NCBI GenBank assembly: GCA_040954595.2
Contig: CM082597.2
Location: 9,486,001-9,550,000 of the forward strand
Reading direction: 5' to 3'
Source: Balanoglossus misakiensis
Lineage: Eukaryota; Hemichordata
DNA: 64,000 bases
Shown here: piece after piece, positions 59,336-64,000 of the stretch
How the letters are laid out: every line of letters starts with the position of its first letter
How positions within the stretch are numbered: the first letter of the stretch is position 1
The notes under the pieces: generated by a model
Database searches by the model: none
The model's input: only the letters and a program-made list of their open reading frames with translations
Told to the model about the DNA's origin: nothing
Translations under genes and position numbers: made by a program

Positions 59336-60448
59336 GGAGGACCAGCTCTGATGCAGAAACTGACGGAACTCTTCCAGTCCATGTGGAATGAAGGAAAGAT
59401 CCCACAACAACTCAATGACGCCACCATGGTTCACATCTACAAGAGGAAAGGCAACCGCCAGTACTGCGACAACCACCGCGGCATCTCTCTGCTGTCCAAG
59501 GCTGGGAAGATCCTGGCTCGTGTCCAGCTCAACCGTCTCCTCCAACACCTTGAGCAGGGTAACCTTCCAGAAAGTCAGTGTGGCTTTAGGGCCGAACGTG
59601 GAACAGTCGACATGATATTTGCTGCACGCCAACTCCAAGAAAAATGTCAAGAGCAGCACAGAAACGTACCTCTTGGTGACCTTAGTCGATCTGACAAAGG
59701 CCTTCGACGCAGTCAGCAGGGATGGCTTATGGAAGATAATGGAGAAGTTTGGCTGCCCAAGCAAGTTCATCACGATCGTCCGGCGGTTCCATGACGGCAT
59801 GATGGTGAAGGTACAAATGTACTAGATGACGGAGACGAGTCAGAGGCTTTTCCTGTGACAAACGGCGTGAAACAAGGCTGTGTTCTTGCTCCAACGCTGC
59901 TCAGCATGGTCTTCTCAGCCATGCTGACAGACGCCTTCCGTGATTGTCAGAATGGGATGCATGTCAGGTACAGGACTGAGGGTGGTCTGTTTAACCTCCG
60001 GCGCCTGCAGGCTGTTACCAAGGTGAAGGAGACTATCATCAGAGACTTTTTGTTCGCTGATGACTGCGCCCTCAACGCCGGCACTGAGCAGAAGATGCAA
60101 CACGAGATGGACTACCTCTCAAGAGCCTGTGACAACTTCGGACTCACCATAAGTAGAAACAAGACGGAAGTTATGTATCAGCCTGCACCTGGACAGCCTT
60201 ACCGAGAACCACACATCACGGTGAAGGGTCATGCTCTCCAAGCTGTCGACAGCTTCACCTATCTGGGGAGCACATTTTCAAGAGCGGTGAACATTGATGC
60301 AGAAGTCACCAACAGGATCGCCAAGGCCAGCTCTGCTTTTAGGAGACTTCGTGAGAATGTCTGGGAGCGGAGGGGACTCAGTTTCATCACCAAGCTGAAG
60401 GTCTATCGCGCAGTAGAACTTACCACCACCCTCAACGCCTGTGAGACT
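59336..60448 (+). mobile_element. LINE reverse transcriptase fragment inside inverted arms
   Basis: Three consecutive frames encode one RT. 59,336-59,680: GGPALMQKLTELFQSMWNEG, HIYKRKGNRQYCDNHRGISL, PESQCGFRAERGTVDMIFAA. 59,670-59,815 after a frameshift: VTLVDLTKAFDAVSRDGLWK. 59,830-60,448 after another: FPVTNGVKQGCVLAPTLLSM, RDFLFADDCALNAGTEQKMQ (the FADD active site is intact), FTYLGSTFSRAVNIDAEVTN. It stops near NACET, where the family normally continues (LYGCETW). No endonuclease or tail is present. The RT belongs to the non-LTR group common in marine invertebrates; the clade is uncertain (I/Nimb or RTE-like). Confidence 0.9.
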
Positions 60449-60879
60449 GGTCCCAGAAACGCCCGCAAAATGTGTATATGCCCACAATCCACAGTTGAAA
60501 ATTACAACGCCCGTGAGTGCTATGAGTTTGTTTCAGTGTAATTAAATCAAACATCGACCATGCTGAGTAGCGTTGGAGATGTGAACCATGGTGGCGTCTT
60601 TCAGTTGTTGTGGGATCTCAAACATCGATGCAAATGACTGATTTCTGCACAAGTATAATAGAACGTTCATTTTCGATATACATGTAGTTGCCTAACACCT
60701 TATATATTGGAGTTATTATACATAGCTTTTGGTAACATTTATCGAGAAAAAAATATCGAAAAAAGGGTCAGAAAATAAAGCTGTCCCAGAAAGCCCGCGA
60801 AATGTGTTTGTTTCAGTGTAAAATCAAACATCGATGCAAATGACCGATTTCTGCACATGTATAATAGAACGTTCATTTA
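60449..60879. mobile_element. Right arm of the LINE-capturing inverted repeat
   Basis: Reverse complement of 58,822-59,248 along its whole length, including the 61-bp LINE-derived insert and its CGATGTTTGA duplication. The inner edge joins LINE sequence directly (GTGAGACT|GGTCCC). Confidence 0.9.
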
Positions 60880-62240
60880 CACACATAACTTGCCCAAGGA
60901 AAATGAATGGATTAGAATTTAGCCATTAGAGGGCGCTATTTATGAAACTGGAAGACTGAGTTTGATTGTACACATGTAATACAGTAGCAAGGTTTGCTTG
61001 TGAATTTGGGTGTATGCCTATGCTGTCATAATTTCTTATACCAAATAAAGTTCATCTAAAACACAAAAGAGTAAGTGGTGGCTTATCCCAAGTATGAAAT
61101 TATCTATTTGTAAATTATATACAGATTTTATTGACTTAGTTATTTAGTAATCATATACTGCCCAGTTTCTTCTCAATTTTTAAATTATGTGCTATGTGAT
61201 CGTGATCCATATTTTGGTCATCTTCATTTGATTGACAGGGAAACACCTAATGTTACGATATTCTTATTGGCTGAAACTAGTTCCATTTTTCTGGTCTCCA
61301 AACTCTGACACATCCCCTTTGGGGTACACACCCACTTTTGTTTGATAATTGTGCAAAGGAATTTTTACTTCAGACTGATGTAAATGAATACAACACAAAA
61401 ATGTCAATGTATGAAAATTATCCATTTTAATCAATAAACATGAATAACAGATCTGTGAAAACACCGTCAGAGTATGAAAATGAAGCCACTATTTTGCATT
61501 TATTACAGATATGATTCGGTTGCCACATATAAAGATGATAATTCGGTTTATTTAGAAATTATGCTTTTTGTAGACCATACAATGACATAGGTGTGGCAAG
61601 TAAGATCATTGGATACAATCCTGTCAACAACATCTTATCCACCCAACAATTGAAAATACAGAGAGGGGATTTATAGGAAGTGTTTCTGTCACAAGTCATA
61701 CAATCTCCCATCTGCTCTGCGGGCTTTCAACTGATAGCTACAAATGAGGACATTAGTTCAAAAAGAACTTAATGTTAATTACCATATTGACTCTTCAAAA
61801 GCTGATAACATAAACTTCAAAACATTTTCACCAAATTATTTTTTTAAATAAGATGTACTATACTCAAAGTTAAACTCCATTAGCTGTAACTTTTCAATGT
61901 GTTTTAACTATTTTTGTTGTTTATCTACTGCAGTTTCTTGTTCACGGCATAATGACATTGCCAGTTTCCATTCTATGAACCTAACTAATACCACTCTTTG
62001 CCTTGTACCCATTGTTCAAACTATGCATTTATTTTCCATAACCTATCATCTCATCATTACAACGTGATTTTCTGAGAAACTGTGTTGATAACTTGTTATC
62101 GCCACACTCCTTTTGTTAGAAACTGTGGCTTTAAACTCATCCACATGGTCAGTTTATTACTTGGCCATGATCAATTGCAAATTTGAGAATGCTATTCGAG
62201 CATTCAAAGCACATTAAAGGCGGAAGTGACGTCACCCGCC
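60880..62240. other. No gene seen
   Basis: AT-rich noncoding sequence. AATAAA at about 61,043 could end an unseen transcript. No repeat family recognised. Confidence 0.4.
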
Positions 62241-62260
62241 CAGACTGCAGCCACAGCTCC

Positions 62261-62398
62261 AATTTTGGCCGAGCCAAAATTGGCCAAATTCGGGGTATAA
62301 GTCAGTTATTGCAACTCGTAACGGTGCGTTATGCTTGATATCACCACACTTTTGGTCATCTGCTTGTAAAATTAACGAGGCCGCACTCGTGCAATAAC
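62261..62398. repeat. Hairpin and inverted-end pair
   Basis: CCAATTTTGGCC...GGCCAAAATTGG type hairpin at 62,261-62,285, followed by GTTATTGC...GCAATAAC bracketing 62,305-62,398 with ACTCGT / GCACTCGT inside. It may be a decayed member of the palindrome class. Confidence 0.45.
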
Positions 62399-62947
62399 CT
62401 ATACATGTACGTATACGTATGTAGTCGGCAGTGTTATTGTGCAAAATTTGAATTCAGGCCCAACGACTGACTTTGGTAAAGAAAGACATTAACACTTACA
62501 ATCAATCAGAGTGGCAAAAAAAAAAAAAAACACAACACCAACAACTACAGATCAATTACTAGAGTTTCCTGAAAACATGAAATACAGACTGTGCCTCATT
62601 TTAATTCAATGTCGAGAGGATGCTTGGAAAGTTGTCTACATTCTTCAACATTTACATGTAAACTATGCGTATTTGCTATAAATATGTAAAATATAAATAA
62701 ACAATACAGTTTTTTTATAAAATACCAATTCAGGTCACATTTTCAATAAAATTACCAGTTAGTATTAAAAAATATTTACAAATCCATACAAAATAAATTT
62801 AATGTACATCATCAAATTTCTTGGTTTTCGATACTCTTATTTTCACCCCAAATATAAAATTTACAAATGCCTCTCGTACTAAACACACACACACACGTGC
62901 ATGCCAATGTATACATGTGTCTATATGCCAGTATTTCTGTCTGTCCC

Positions 62948-63001
62948 CTATGTATGTATGTATGTATGTATGTATGTATGTATGTATGTATGTATGTATG
63001 G
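62948..63001. repeat. (TATG)n tetranucleotide microsatellite
   Basis: About 13 uninterrupted TATG/GTAT units; the open frames through it are repeat artefacts. Confidence 0.95.
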
Positions 63002-63831
63002 TACTGCAACGTCTTTTTTCTCTCTCTTATGCTGTCGCCTCACATGAGATTTAAACATGACCTTCTATGGTAGAATACCGCATAAAAGACATCGCCATAC
63101 TCTATAGCTGATTTTAATCAAATTGGTATTTATATGCGCACCATACCTGTGAGAAAAGTTTGCATACATGCATGACTGGATCTATTTTGTTTGGAAACAT
63201 AACACATGTACATGTGAACATATTTACAGATATTCGATCAATATTTTGATTTAAGTAATGTCAGTAAATATACTATGATCTGATACTGCACTATAAATGT
63301 TTATGAATCTCCACTATTGTCTTTACACAATGGACAACCAGCATACACCTTGAATAATGAAATTGTGAAAATATTCCTGGAAAATGTGATAAATGTATTC
63401 TGTCAATAATGAAAAGTCATTATTCACTCACATACTATATCTATCTGCAGCAACAGCAGCCAACATTGCCAGTGTCACTTCAATTGCCTCAGTTTTCGCC
63501 ACATGGTCATGGTTATTTCCAATTACAGATAAACCGAAAACTAGTCAAATTTTCACTATGCAGACTTATAATAGGTGATCTTTTGCACTGGCTTTTATTT
63601 AAGAATTAAATACCAACATTAAAAGAAAAACAGGGGTGCTCACTTGTTTCAATTTGAAAACAATAGAAAAAATGTCCTTGAAAGTAAAATTCTTACATAA
63701 CCTGCACAAAGTCTGTTAACTAGGAGTTTGGATCCTGACATATAAACTTGTACATTTGCATATGTGTAATTTGTATGAATACACATTGCTCACAAACTAA
63801 GTTTTTGTTAACCTTCCAAAATACAAATGTC

Positions 63832-63950
63832 GAAATGGCCAGGTATTTACGAAAAATGTCTATCAAAAGATGGCTACAAACCGCCAGCAGTTTGCTTGAC
63901 AATTCTCAATCACAAACAACCACTGGCAAGTATCAAAGCACAATGTTTAC
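63832..63950 (+). CDS. Possible exon at the right edge
   Basis: The frame from ATG 63,832 (MSKWPGIYEKCLSKDGYKPP) is open to the end of the window and has a good donor at 63,951 (CCA|GTAAGT). A second candidate exon (63,452-63,576, CTGCAG acceptor, Gln-rich start QQQPTLPV) lies upstream. Neither resembles a family I know; weak evidence. Confidence 0.2.
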
Positions 63951-64000
63951 CAGTAAGTTTCCTTAAAATCCTAAGAAGTGCTGTATTTGGTCACCATTGG

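Noticed and set aside
59333-59800. 155-codon minus-strand open frame
   Set aside because: Antisense to the LINE RT; the plus strand has the RT motifs in order.
62812-63073. Open frames rich in YVCM or THIH repeats
   Set aside because: Translation of a (TATG)n microsatellite.

Overview
The window is nuclear DNA of an animal. Genes have many short exons with GT/AG splice sites, introns are packed with transposon debris, and two deeply conserved animal genes are recognisable exon by exon. No sequence points to one species. An invertebrate deuterostome (acorn worm or lancelet type) is my inference. It rests on closeness to vertebrate GABPA and RBBP5, on a Ty3/gypsy remnant whose integrase lies upstream of reverse transcriptase (the Gmr1-like order known from deuterostomes), and on a small stand-alone death-domain gene.

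Layout. 1-1,467: start of an unrecognised minus-strand gene (proline-rich N-terminus, then coiled coil), with a 27-bp minisatellite in its intron. 1.6-4.9 kb: a foldback element and noncoding sequence. 4,911-8,944: a complete six-exon major-facilitator transporter, monocarboxylate-transporter-like, plus strand. 9.4-11.2 kb: a (GT)n tract and the 3' end of a decayed Ty3/gypsy element (LTR plus RNase H remnant). 14,504-31,343: a complete ten-exon GABPA (ETS factor), minus strand, with many transposons in its introns, including a decayed BEL/Pao gag. 33,420-48,042: a complete fourteen-exon RBBP5 (COMPASS/MLL WD40 subunit), plus strand. GABPA and RBBP5 are head to head, about 2.1 kb between start codons. 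48.9-54.3 kb: a graveyard of TTAA-flanked elements, a Ty3/gypsy INT-RT fragment and a CR1/jockey-like LINE. 56,417-57,078: a two-exon gene for a 118-residue death-domain protein. 58.8-60.9 kb: a composite in which a LINE reverse transcriptase lies inside about 430-bp inverted arms that themselves carry a small chimera of the same LINE. 60.9-64.0 kb: mostly noncoding, with a possible exon at the right edge.

The intact genes are ordinary housekeeping or regulatory genes; GABPA and RBBP5 both act at promoters (GGAA-site activation and H3K4 methylation). The unusual biology is in the repeats: at least nine non-autonomous elements whose ends abut TTAA, several nested; a foldback family also present as isolated hairpin tips; a set of long near-perfect palindromes; and the LINE-capturing inverted repeat. 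For the three multi-exon genes every exon was joined by hand: the exon lengths sum to whole codons and all splice phases agree.
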